Assembly (NCBI RefSeq): GCF_006539185.1
Contig: NZ_BJMN01000052.1
Span: forward strand, 1-64,000
Origin: Streptomyces gardneri
GTDB taxonomy: Bacteria; Actinomycetota; Actinomycetes; Streptomycetales; Streptomycetaceae
Direction of reading: 5' to 3'
DNA: 64,000 nt
A model generated the notes under the pieces. The model saw only the letters and a list, made by a program, of their open reading frames with translations. It did no database searches and had not been told where the DNA came from. Positions 22,955 through 29,770 of this stretch are shown one piece after another (position 1 is the stretch's first letter; the number at the start of each line of letters is the position of its first letter). The position numbers were made by a program, and so were the translations under genes.

Positions 22955-23443
22955 CTAGAACCCCAGAGAGAAGTGGCGCAGCGTGTCGTCCTCCGCCACG
23001 CAGGGCATCCCGGCGGCCTCCATCACGCGGTGGGAGTCGGGGTTGGAGATGTCGGCGTCCCCCTTCACCCCGGAGGCCCCGCCCTGCCGGGCCACCTCGA
23101 TGAGCGCGCGCAGGGCCTCGGAGGCGTACCCCTTCCCGCGCACCCCGGGCACGAGCCCGTACCCGACGGTCGCGAACCCCACCTCGTCCGGCGGCCCGTG
23201 GAAGCCGATCCCCCCGACGACGACCCCGTCGAGCCGAATCTCGTAATGCCGGAACACCCCCGGATCACCGCGCTCGGCGACCCCCCGCAGAAACCCGGTG
23301 AGGGCCCGGACGTCCCCGTCCCGGGGATACCCCTCGGCCCACAGATCCCCGTCCCCGGGTTCCTGGGCGACGACCCGCTCGGCGGCGCCCACGGTCATCG
23401 GATACAACACAAGCCGCTCGGTGGCGACAGAACTGATCTTCAC
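22955..23443 (-). CDS. GNAT family N-acetyltransferase
   Basis: A 162-residue acetyltransferase. TERLVLYPMT opens the domain and VGYGLVPGVRGKGYASEALRALIE (around 100-120) is the acetyl-CoA pyrophosphate-binding motif with the R-G-K-G-Y-A core. The substrate is unknown; such proteins act on amino groups of small molecules or protein N-termini. The start is uncertain: GTG 23443 gives the normal family N-terminus, while an in-frame TTG at 23479 would add 12 residues. It lies about 42 bp after the Imm21-like gene on the same strand. Confidence 0.8.
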   Translation of the reverse strand: MKISSVATERLVLYPMTVGAAERVVAQEPGDGDLWAEGYPRDGDVRALTGFLRGVAERGDPGVFRHYEIRLDGVVVGGIGFHGPPDEVGFATVGYGLVPGVRGKGYASEALRALIEVARQGGASGVKGDADISNPDSHRVMEAAGMPCVAEDDTLRHFSLGF

Positions 23444-23485
23444 CGGGGCAGTGTGATCCGCTCCCCACCTGCGGGGCAACGCATT

Positions 23486-24025
23486 TCATTCCGGCAGCAG
23501 CCGCACCACTCCGACCGAGGCCGACTCGCCGGACGTGTGATGCGCACCGATCCGCCACCGCCCCGCCGGAACAGGGACGTCCGCCTGCTCAGGCATCCGT
23601 GTGTCACCGGGGTACGGCACCCCGAGATCGGCACCGGCCTCGGCCGAATCCATCAGCACGGCGGCCCCGTCCGTCTCCCAGACCCCGCACTCCTCCCACG
23701 GGATGTCGGGGGCGTCCAGCACGGCCTCCGCCTCGGCGACCAGCTCCTCCTCGGAGTCCGCCCCGATCCACCGCACGAACGCCCGCCGCTCGGGCAGGAA
23801 CATCGTCATCGCGGGCTCGTCCCCCAGAACGAGCGCCCGCCCACCACCCGTCCCGACGTCGATCACCCCGGCCAACTCATCGACCCCGCAGGCCCGGTCG
23901 TAGTCGTCGGGCTCGTCCCCTTCCCCGACGATGATTCCTCCGTCCGTACACCCGCCCCACTCCCGCAGCACCGTCACCGGCACCACGACGAGAGGCCCGC
24001 CCATGGATGAGACCCAGTCCGTCAT
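23486..24025 (-). CDS. Imm21-like immunity protein (orphan)
   Basis: A 179-residue acidic cytoplasmic protein beginning MTDWVSSMGGPLVVVP and containing REWGGCTDG, DYDRACGVD and FLPERRAFVRW. This N-terminal pattern matches what I recall of the Imm21 family of polymorphic-toxin immunity proteins. No toxin gene is visible nearby, so it may be an orphan immunity gene protecting against toxins of neighbours, or a protein with a housekeeping role. The family call is from memory of the motif. Confidence 0.6.
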   Translation of the reverse strand: MTDWVSSMGGPLVVVPVTVLREWGGCTDGGIIVGEGDEPDDYDRACGVDELAGVIDVGTGGGRALVLGDEPAMTMFLPERRAFVRWIGADSEEELVAEAEAVLDAPDIPWEECGVWETDGAAVLMDSAEAGADLGVPYPGDTRMPEQADVPVPAGRWRIGAHHTSGESASVGVVRLLPE

Positions 24026-24079
24026 GCGCCGCAGTCTGCCACCGGCCTCTGACAGCGCTCCGGGGCGAGTGAGACGGCT

Positions 24080-24110
24080 CAGGGCCGACGGTTCGCGACC
24101 GTCGGCCCTG
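24080..24110 (-). terminator. Strong terminator after the glutamine synthetase paralogue
   Basis: Thirteen-base perfect arms (CAGGGCCGACGGT and its complement) with a five-base loop TCGCG, 38 bp beyond the glutamine synthetase stop. It separates that gene from the Imm21-like gene. Confidence 0.85.
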
Positions 24111-24147
24111 ATCGTCAGTTCCAGGCTCTACCCGCTCTGACCTGTGC

Positions 24148-25509
24148 TTACAGCACCGGGAGGTTCTTGCGGAGTTCGAAGGCGGTGACCTCGCTCCGGT
24201 ACTCCTCCCACTCCTGCTTCTTGTTGCGGAGGAAGAAGTCGAAGACGTGCTCGCCGAGGGTCTCCGCGACCAGTTCGCTCTTCTCCATCAGGGCGATCGC
24301 CTCGCCCAGGTTCTGCGGGAGCGGTTCGATGCCCATCGCTCGGCGTTCCGCGTCGGAGAGGGCCCAGACGTCGTCGTCGGCGCCGGCCGGGAGTTCGTAG
24401 CCCTCCTCGATGCCCTTGAGGCCGGCGGCGAGGAGGACCGCGTACGTCAGGTAGGGGTTGGCGCCCGAGTCGATGGAGCGGACCTCCACGCGGGACGAGC
24501 CCGTCTTGCCCGGCTTGTACATGGGGACGCGGATGAGGGCCGAGCGGTTGTTGTGGCCCCAGCAGATGTACGAGGGGGCCTCGCCGCCCGAGCCGGCCGT
24601 GCGGGAGGAGCCGCCCCAGATGCGCTTGTACGAGTTGACCCACTGGTTGGTGACCGCGGAGATCTCGCCGGCGTGCTTCAGGAGGCCCGCGATGAAGGAG
24701 CGGCCCACCTTGGAGAGCTGGTACTCGGCGCCCGACTCGTAGAAGGCGTTCCGGTCGCCCTCGAAGAGGGACAGGTGGGTGTGCATGCCCGAGCCGGGGT
24801 AGTCGGAGAACGGCTTCGGCATGAAGGTGGCCTGGACGCCCTGTTCGAGCGCCACCTGCTTCATGACCAGGCGGAAGGTCATGATGTTGTCGGCGGTGGA
24901 GAGGGCGTCCGCGTAGCGGAGGTCGATCTCCTGCTGGCCCGGCGCGCCCTCGTGGTGGGAGAACTCCACCGAGATGCCCATCGATTCGAGCATCGTGATC
25001 GCCTGGCGGCGGAAGTCCATGCCGACGTTCTGCGGGGTGTGGTCGAAGTAGCCCGAGTTGTCGGCCGGGGTGGGCCGGGTGCCGTCGAGCGGCTTGTCCT
25101 TCAGGAGGAAGAACTCGATCTCGGGGTGGGTGTAGAAGGTGAAGCCCAGGTCGGAGGTCTTCGCGAGGGCCCGCTTGAGGACGTAGCGCGGGTCGGCGAA
25201 GGACGGCGAGCCGTCGGGCATGAGGATGTCGCAGAACATCCGCGCCGTGCCCGGCGCCTCGGCGCGCCACGGCAGGATCTGGAACGTGCCCGGGTCCGGC
25301 TTGGCGATCATGTCCGATTCGTATACGCGGGCGAAGCCCTCGATCGCCGAGCCGTCGAAGCCGATGCCCTCGTCGAAGGCCTGCTCAAGCTCGGCCGGCG
25401 CCACGGCCACCGACTTCAGGAAGCCCAGCACATCGGTGAACCACAGGCGCACGAAGCGGATGTCGCGCTCCTCGAGCGTACGGAGCACGAATTCCTGCTG
25501 CTTGTCCAT
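24148..25509 (-). CDS. glnA2: Glutamine synthetase family protein, GlnA2 type (probable gamma-glutamylpolyamine synthetase)
   Basis: A 453-residue member of the glutamine synthetase type I fold. Seen: the beta-grasp start (VRLWFTDVLGFLKS, GFDGSAIEGF), the ATP and metal-binding catalytic domain (THPEIEFFLL, HHEGAPGQQEIDLRY, GSGMHTHLSL, NQWVNSYKR) and RVEVRSIDSGANPYL. The gene order near glnE and the sequence match S. coelicolor GlnA2 as I recall it, which has been described as a gamma-glutamylpolyamine synthetase rather than a true glutamine synthetase. A Tyr lies at residue 371 in GYELPA, aligned with the adenylylation loop of true GlnA. ATG 25509 gives the usual family N-terminus MDKQQEFVLRTLEER; a second ATG four codons upstream (25521) is possible. 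Confidence 0.88.
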   Translation of the reverse strand: MDKQQEFVLRTLEERDIRFVRLWFTDVLGFLKSVAVAPAELEQAFDEGIGFDGSAIEGFARVYESDMIAKPDPGTFQILPWRAEAPGTARMFCDILMPDGSPSFADPRYVLKRALAKTSDLGFTFYTHPEIEFFLLKDKPLDGTRPTPADNSGYFDHTPQNVGMDFRRQAITMLESMGISVEFSHHEGAPGQQEIDLRYADALSTADNIMTFRLVMKQVALEQGVQATFMPKPFSDYPGSGMHTHLSLFEGDRNAFYESGAEYQLSKVGRSFIAGLLKHAGEISAVTNQWVNSYKRIWGGSSRTAGSGGEAPSYICWGHNNRSALIRVPMYKPGKTGSSRVEVRSIDSGANPYLTYAVLLAAGLKGIEEGYELPAGADDDVWALSDAERRAMGIEPLPQNLGEAIALMEKSELVAETLGEHVFDFFLRNKKQEWEEYRSEVTAFELRKNLPVL

Positions 25510-25742
25510 TTCCACACCCATCCTTGCTGGTCAGGCCGCCTGCTCCCACCGCCTCCGATACATCGGGGGGCACCTGAGCATCCCACCACATGGTTTCGCG
25601 CACGTTGCACACCCATAGTGCCTGCTCGGGTGTGACGCAGGTAACGGGACGGAGGGGCATGCGGGACGTTCGGGCGTTCGGCGGCATCGAGTGGTACCCC
25701 GTTCGGCCCACAGAGGGTCCGCGCCCACTACGATCTCCGCCC
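25510..25742. other. glnA2 upstream region
   Basis: 233 bp between divergent genes with no gene seen. It must hold promoters for both sides. A GTGAC-N4-GTAAC pair at 25631-25644 was considered as a GlnR site but the spacing is wrong. Confidence 0.4.
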
Positions 25743-26129
25743 ATGGGGGCCACGCGGCTCGTACGCCTGTTCCGACACGCGCGTCCCATGGCACTGGTGA
25801 GTGCCGTGGCGACGCTCCTCGCCGCGCTCTTCGTCTGTCTGGGCCCCGGCCCCGGGACCGATCCTCATCACGTGGCGGCGCCGGAGAACGAGGGCCCGCG
25901 GACGTCGGCGGTCGTGGCCGAGTACATCTGCCCGTACGACCGCGGCGGCTGCTCCCTCGTCCCCTCCCTCTCCCCCGCGGTGCTCAGCGCGCCTCCGCTC
26001 GACCCCCCGCTCCACGCGGAGGGCAGGCTCCCGCGCCTCGACCCGCCCTCCGGTGACGGCCCGGCCCGCCGCTCCGGCATCCGGCCGCGCGCGCCGGACC
26101 TGCACGTCCTTCAAGTTCTCCGGACATAG
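25743..26129 (+). CDS. Small secreted or membrane-anchored protein with paired Cys, function unknown
   Basis: A 128-residue protein not recognised as a characterised family. A basic start (MGATRLVRLFRHARP) is followed by one hydrophobic segment, MALVSAVATLLAALFVCLG, which may be a signal peptide or anchor. The exported part has CPYDRGGC (two Cys six residues apart) and a Pro-rich tail ending DLHVLQVLRT. It is followed by DUF3105 and DUF305 genes in the same direction, and I recall this trio being common in Streptomyces. Cys-pair plus a DUF305 neighbour suggests a link to metal handling, which is only inference. ATG 25743 is chosen because the hydrophobic segment follows. Confidence 0.6.
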   Translation: MGATRLVRLFRHARPMALVSAVATLLAALFVCLGPGPGTDPHHVAAPENEGPRTSAVVAEYICPYDRGGCSLVPSLSPAVLSAPPLDPPLHAEGRLPRLDPPSGDGPARRSGIRPRAPDLHVLQVLRT

Positions 26130-26209
26130 CGGCGGCGGGCCTCCCGCCCGTCCCCCGCGTGTCCCGCACCGAACTCGACCCCCCATCCCTGAAGAAGGAC
26201 GACATCACC

Positions 26210-26857
26210 ATGGCCGCCAACCGCTCCGCCAACGCCGACCGCCGCGCCCGAATAGAGGAGATGCGCCGCGCCGAGCAGTCCCGCGAGCGCCGCAACCGTC
26301 TGATCACCATCGGCGTCTCCGGAATCGTCGTCCTGGGTCTCGTCGGCTTCGGCACCTTCGTGCTGATGAAGAAGTCCGACGAGCAGGACGCTAAGGAGGC
26401 CGCCGCCAAGGCCCCCATCAAGAGCGAGCAGAGCTGGGACGCGAAGAAGCTCGGCCGCAACCACGTCGAGACCGCCGTGAAGTACGACATGAAGCCGCCG
26501 GTCGGCGGTGACCACCACCCGGTCTGGATGAACTGCGACGGCGTGGTCTACGACAAGGCGATCAACGACGTGAACGCCGTGCACTCGCTGGAGCACGGCG
26601 CCGTCTGGGTGACGTACAGCAAGAAGGCCGACAAGGCCGACGTGGAGAAGCTGGCCGCGAAGGTCGGCAAGACCAAGTACACGCTGATGAGCCCCGTGGA
26701 CGACCAGTCCGGGGCGATCATGCTGTCCGCCTGGGGCAAGCAGGTCACCGTGGACAACGCCGCCGACCCGCGTATCGACGCCTTCTTCACGAAGTACGTC
26801 CAGGGCCCGCAGACCCCCGAGCCGGGCGCCGCCTGCACCGGCGGGGTCGGTCAGTGA
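26210..26857 (+). CDS. DUF3105 family membrane-anchored protein
   Basis: A 215-residue protein with a basic cytoplasmic N-terminus (RRARIEEMRRAEQSRERRNR), one membrane helix (LITIGVSGIVVLGLVGFGTFVL) and an extracellular DUF3105 domain. Recognisable motifs are KYDMKPPVGGDHHP and HSLEHGAVWVTY. The function is unknown. The ATG lies 11 bases after AAGGA. The stop overlaps the next start as GTGA, so it is coupled with the DUF305 gene. His-rich motifs on the outer face would fit metal binding, but this is not established here. Confidence 0.85.
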   Translation: MAANRSANADRRARIEEMRRAEQSRERRNRLITIGVSGIVVLGLVGFGTFVLMKKSDEQDAKEAAAKAPIKSEQSWDAKKLGRNHVETAVKYDMKPPVGGDHHPVWMNCDGVVYDKAINDVNAVHSLEHGAVWVTYSKKADKADVEKLAAKVGKTKYTLMSPVDDQSGAIMLSAWGKQVTVDNAADPRIDAFFTKYVQGPQTPEPGAACTGGVGQ

Positions 26858-27546
26858 CCGGCGTGACCGAGGAGTCCTTCGATCGCGAGGAGGCGGAGTT
26901 CGCGGCCGGCGCGCGGCGCCGGGGCACGCGGACGCGGTGGGCGGCGGTCACCGCCGTCGCGCTCGCGCTGCTCTTCGCCGGTGGCGCCGTCACGGTCGCC
27001 TCGGCGGAGCGTGACGAGGCGCCGCGTGTCCCCGCCACCGACTCCGCGGACGCCGGCTTCGCCCGGGACATGGCCGTCCACCACCAGCAGGCCGTCGAGA
27101 TGTCGTTCATCGTCCGGGACCGCACCAAGGACGAGTCGGTCCGCCGCCTCGCGTACGACATCGCCAACACCCAGGCCAACCAGCGGGGCATGATGCTCGG
27201 CTGGCTGGACATGTGGGGGCTGCCCAAGCTCCAGTCCGGCGTCGAGCCGATGGCCTGGATGGGCATGGGCGGTTCGGGCGACAGCGGTCCCTCGGACGGC
27301 GCGCTGATGCCCGGCATGGCGACCAACGCGCAGTTGGACGCCTTGCGCAAGGCCACCGGCCGGGAGGCCGAGGTCCTGTACCTGAAGCTCATGACCGAGC
27401 ACCACAAGGGCGGGGTCCACATGGCCGAGGGCTGTGTGAGCAGGTGCGTCCCCGGCGTCGAGCGCGATCTCGCGCAGGGCATGGTCGAGGCGCAGCAGTC
27501 CGAGATCCTGCTGATGGCGGACATGCTGCGGAAGCGCGGGGCCTGA
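26854..27546 (+). CDS. DUF305 family exported protein
   Basis: A 230-residue protein with a basic start, one hydrophobic segment (WAAVTAVALALLFAGGAVTVASA) and two ferritin-like DUF305 repeats outside: FARDMAVHHQQAVEMSF and LMTEHHKGGVHMAEG, each with paired His and Met. Some DUF305 proteins bind copper, so a copper-sequestering role on the cell surface is possible. It overlaps the DUF3105 gene by four bases and is followed by a strong terminator. A second GTG nine bases downstream is also possible. Confidence 0.87.
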   Translation: MTGVTEESFDREEAEFAAGARRRGTRTRWAAVTAVALALLFAGGAVTVASAERDEAPRVPATDSADAGFARDMAVHHQQAVEMSFIVRDRTKDESVRRLAYDIANTQANQRGMMLGWLDMWGLPKLQSGVEPMAWMGMGGSGDSGPSDGALMPGMATNAQLDALRKATGREAEVLYLKLMTEHHKGGVHMAEGCVSRCVPGVERDLAQGMVEAQQSEILLMADMLRKRGA

Positions 27547-27569
27547 TCTCCTGATCCCGCGAGGCCGTC

Positions 27570-27603
27570 CGGCCCCCGTGACCCGCTGCGGTCGCGGGGG
27601 CCG
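27570..27603 (+). terminator. Terminator after the DUF3105-DUF305 operon
   Basis: Nine-base perfect outer arms (CGGCCCCCG and complement) and an inner GACC/GGTC stem around CGCTGC, 24 bp after the DUF305 stop codon. Confidence 0.85.
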
Positions 27604-27673
27604 TGCCGTGCGCCGACAATGAGTGGGCTCGGGGACGTTCGTACGACGACGTTCGACGAAAGGTATGCGGCTC

Positions 27674-28093
27674 ATGACCACGGCGAAGGACATCATGCAC
27701 CCCGGGGCCCAGTGGATCCCGGCACACGAGACGCTCGACCGCGCCGCCCAGATGATGCGCAACCTCAACGTGGGCGCGCTGCCCATCGCCGACGAGAACG
27801 AGCGGCTCTGCGGCATCCTCACGGACCGTGACATCGTCATCGGCTGTGTGGCCATGGGCCACGATCCGTCGAAGATCACCTGCGGCGAGATGGCCAAGGG
27901 CACGCCACGCTGGGTCGAGGCGGGTGCCGACGTGGGCGCGGTGCTGGAGGAGATGCAGAGCCACCAGATCCGCCGGCTCCCCGTCATCGAGGGCAAGCGG
28001 CTCGTCGGCATGATCAGCGAGGCCGACCTGGCCCAGCATCTGTCGGACGAGCAGATCAAGGCGTTCTGTACGAGCGTCTACGCCGCCTCCTGA
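27674..28093 (+). CDS. CBS domain pair protein
   Basis: A 139-residue stand-alone protein made of two CBS motifs: AKDIMHPGAQWIPAHETLDRAA through GILTDRDIVIG, and EMAKGTPRWVEAGADVGAVLEEM through VGMISEADLA. CBS pairs usually sense adenosyl nucleotides; the partner protein is unknown. ATG 27674 is chosen with AAGG about 11 bases upstream; an in-frame ATG at 27665 is too close to the AAGG. Its 3' end overlaps the convergent hydrolase gene by 16 bases. Confidence 0.88.
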   Translation: MTTAKDIMHPGAQWIPAHETLDRAAQMMRNLNVGALPIADENERLCGILTDRDIVIGCVAMGHDPSKITCGEMAKGTPRWVEAGADVGAVLEEMQSHQIRRLPVIEGKRLVGMISEADLAQHLSDEQIKAFCTSVYAAS

Positions 28094-28884
28094 CGCAGTA
28101 CCGCCCGGGCCACCGCGTCCGGGCGGTCCAGCATGACCAGATGGCCCGACGGCACGACCGCCTCGTAGGAGGCGTCGAGCCGTCGGGCCAGCGCGCGTTG
28201 GCGGCGCTCCCAGCGGGCGGATCCTTCGGGGGCCGCGAGGACCGTGACGGGCAGGCCGGGCGGGAGGGGGAAGCGGTCCCGGAGGTCGAGGAGTTCGGCG
28301 GCGACGGCGCCGTAGTGGGCGTTCTCCAGGAGGGTGCCGCGCAGGACGCGCGAGGTGCGGTAGACACGGCGGACCAGGGCCGGGGACGCCGGGTCGCTGC
28401 GCACGGCCGCCCGGCGGACGGCCGGGCCGAGCGCGGCCGGGAGCCCGGCGGCGGAGAGCGCCCTGCCGAGGGCCCGGGAGACGGCGGCGGTGCGGGCGGG
28501 GCGGGGGTGTTCCTCCACCGAGGAGTCGACGAGGACGAGCCCGGCGGTACGGGTGGGGTGGAGGCGTGCGAAGGCCTCCGCGTGGAATCCGGCGATGGAG
28601 TGGCCGACGACGGTGACGGGGTCCCGGTGGCCGACGCCGAGCGCGTCGAGGAGCGACCCGATCCTGTCCGCCTCGCCCGCCGCCGTCGGCGGGGCGGAGG
28701 CGGGGGCGGAGAGGCCGTGGCCGGGGCGGTCGAAGCGGACGACCGTGCGGTACGGGGCGAGCAGCGGCACGACCCGGTCCCAGTCGAACCAGCTGAGGCC
28801 GAGACCGGCGCTCAGGACGCAGACGGGCCCCGCGCCCTCGACGGTCACGTGGTGGGCGACTCCCCCGATCCGTACGAAGGTCAT
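28078..28884 (-). CDS. Alpha/beta hydrolase
   Basis: A 268-residue cytoplasmic alpha/beta-hydrolase. Seen: VLSAGLGLSWFDWDRV near the start, FDRPGHGLS, the nucleophile elbow VVGHSIAGF (Ser at the Gly-His-Ser-Ile-Ala-Gly elbow), VLVDSS and the late GHLVMLD carrying the catalytic His. The substrate is unknown. The ATG follows GGGAG and overlaps the stop of the upstream DUF998 gene as ATGA, so the two are co-translated. Confidence 0.85.
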   Translation of the reverse strand: MTFVRIGGVAHHVTVEGAGPVCVLSAGLGLSWFDWDRVVPLLAPYRTVVRFDRPGHGLSAPASAPPTAAGEADRIGSLLDALGVGHRDPVTVVGHSIAGFHAEAFARLHPTRTAGLVLVDSSVEEHPRPARTAAVSRALGRALSAAGLPAALGPAVRRAAVRSDPASPALVRRVYRTSRVLRGTLLENAHYGAVAAELLDLRDRFPLPPGLPVTVLAAPEGSARWERRQRALARRLDASYEAVVPSGHLVMLDRPDAVARAVLRQEAA

Positions 28885-29600
28885 CGCGGCCGCTCCCTGA
28901 CGAGGGAGGCGGCGAGTACGGCGAGCCAGACGGCCACCAGGAGGACCTGGAGCCGCTGGCCGGCGCCGAGCGCCCACGTGCCCTTGCCGGCCTCGAAGGC
29001 GGCGACGGCCGCCAGGGTCCAGGCCGTGGCGGCGAGCTCCAGGACGACGAGGGCGGGGCCCGTGCGCGCGAGGGGGCGCCGGCGGCCGTAGCGGCGGGCG
29101 GCCACGGTCAGGGCGATCATCGCGGCGATGGCGCCGGTCACGGCGAGACTCGAACTGACGGCGTGGGCCGTATGGGTGGCGGGCACCAGGCCGGCGGTCT
29201 CGCGCGCCGCGCACTCCGGGTCGGCGGTGGGGGCGCAGCTGAGCGGGAGCCGCGAGTCGACGGCGGTGGCGGCGCCGAAGACGGCGAGCGCGATCCAGCC
29301 GCCCAGCGCCCAGCGCTCGTGAGGCCGGGGTCGTCGGGGGCTCCGGGACCCTCGGGGGCTGCGGGGTCCTCGGCTCGCGGCGAGCCCGGTCAGCGCGCCC
29401 GCGAGGACGAGGAGGCCGGCGACCAGGTCGGTGGCGCGGAAGAGGCCGCCGAGGGGCTGGTCGGCGGCGGCGAGTTCGGAGACGTATGTCCGGACCGGGT
29501 CGAGACCGGTCCGGACGAGGACTTCGAGGACCCAGGAGGTGTACGCGAGCGCGCCGAGGCCGAGGAGGACGGCTGCCGCTTTCGTCACCTTTCCGGGCAT
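28881..29600 (-). CDS. DUF998 family membrane protein
   Basis: A 239-residue integral membrane protein with about six helices, beginning MPGKVTKAAAVLLGLGALAYTSWV and containing RTYVSELAAADQPLGGLFRATDLVAGLL, the typical DUF998 start. The loop SRGPRSPRGSRSPRRPRPHER is a low-complexity Arg/Pro/Ser stretch that looks locally expanded. Function unknown. It is the first gene of a two-gene unit with the alpha/beta hydrolase. Confidence 0.82.
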   Translation of the reverse strand: MPGKVTKAAAVLLGLGALAYTSWVLEVLVRTGLDPVRTYVSELAAADQPLGGLFRATDLVAGLLVLAGALTGLAASRGPRSPRGSRSPRRPRPHERWALGGWIALAVFGAATAVDSRLPLSCAPTADPECAARETAGLVPATHTAHAVSSSLAVTGAIAAMIALTVAARRYGRRRPLARTGPALVVLELAATAWTLAAVAAFEAGKGTWALGAGQRLQVLLVAVWLAVLAASLVRERPR

Positions 29601-29758
29601 GATCGTTCGAACGTCAGGGTGTACCGGAAGGTTCCCGTCGTCATGGGCTCATGATCAGCAGGGCTCGGGCGGGGCGCATGTCGGGCCCGGGGCCGGGCCG
29701 GGGGGCTCCTTGCCGCTGCGCCGGGGCGTTTTCCGGGACATCGCGTCGGTGTGACGAT

Positions 29759-29764
29759 TACACT
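29759..29764 (+). promoter_or_regulatory. Candidate -10 element for leaderless nadE
   Basis: TACACT sits six bases before the nadE GTG and there is no Shine-Dalgarno sequence, suggesting that transcription starts at the first codon. Confidence 0.4.
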
Positions 29765-29770
29765 GGCCGG

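Noticed and set aside
23444..23479. TTG start adding 12 residues to the GNAT protein
   Set aside because: No ribosome site, and the added residues lie outside the usual family start; kept only as an alternative.
25631..25644. GTGAC-N4-GTAAC as a GlnR box near glnA2
   Set aside because: GlnR sites need six-base spacing between half-sites and usually more half-sites; the spacing here does not fit.
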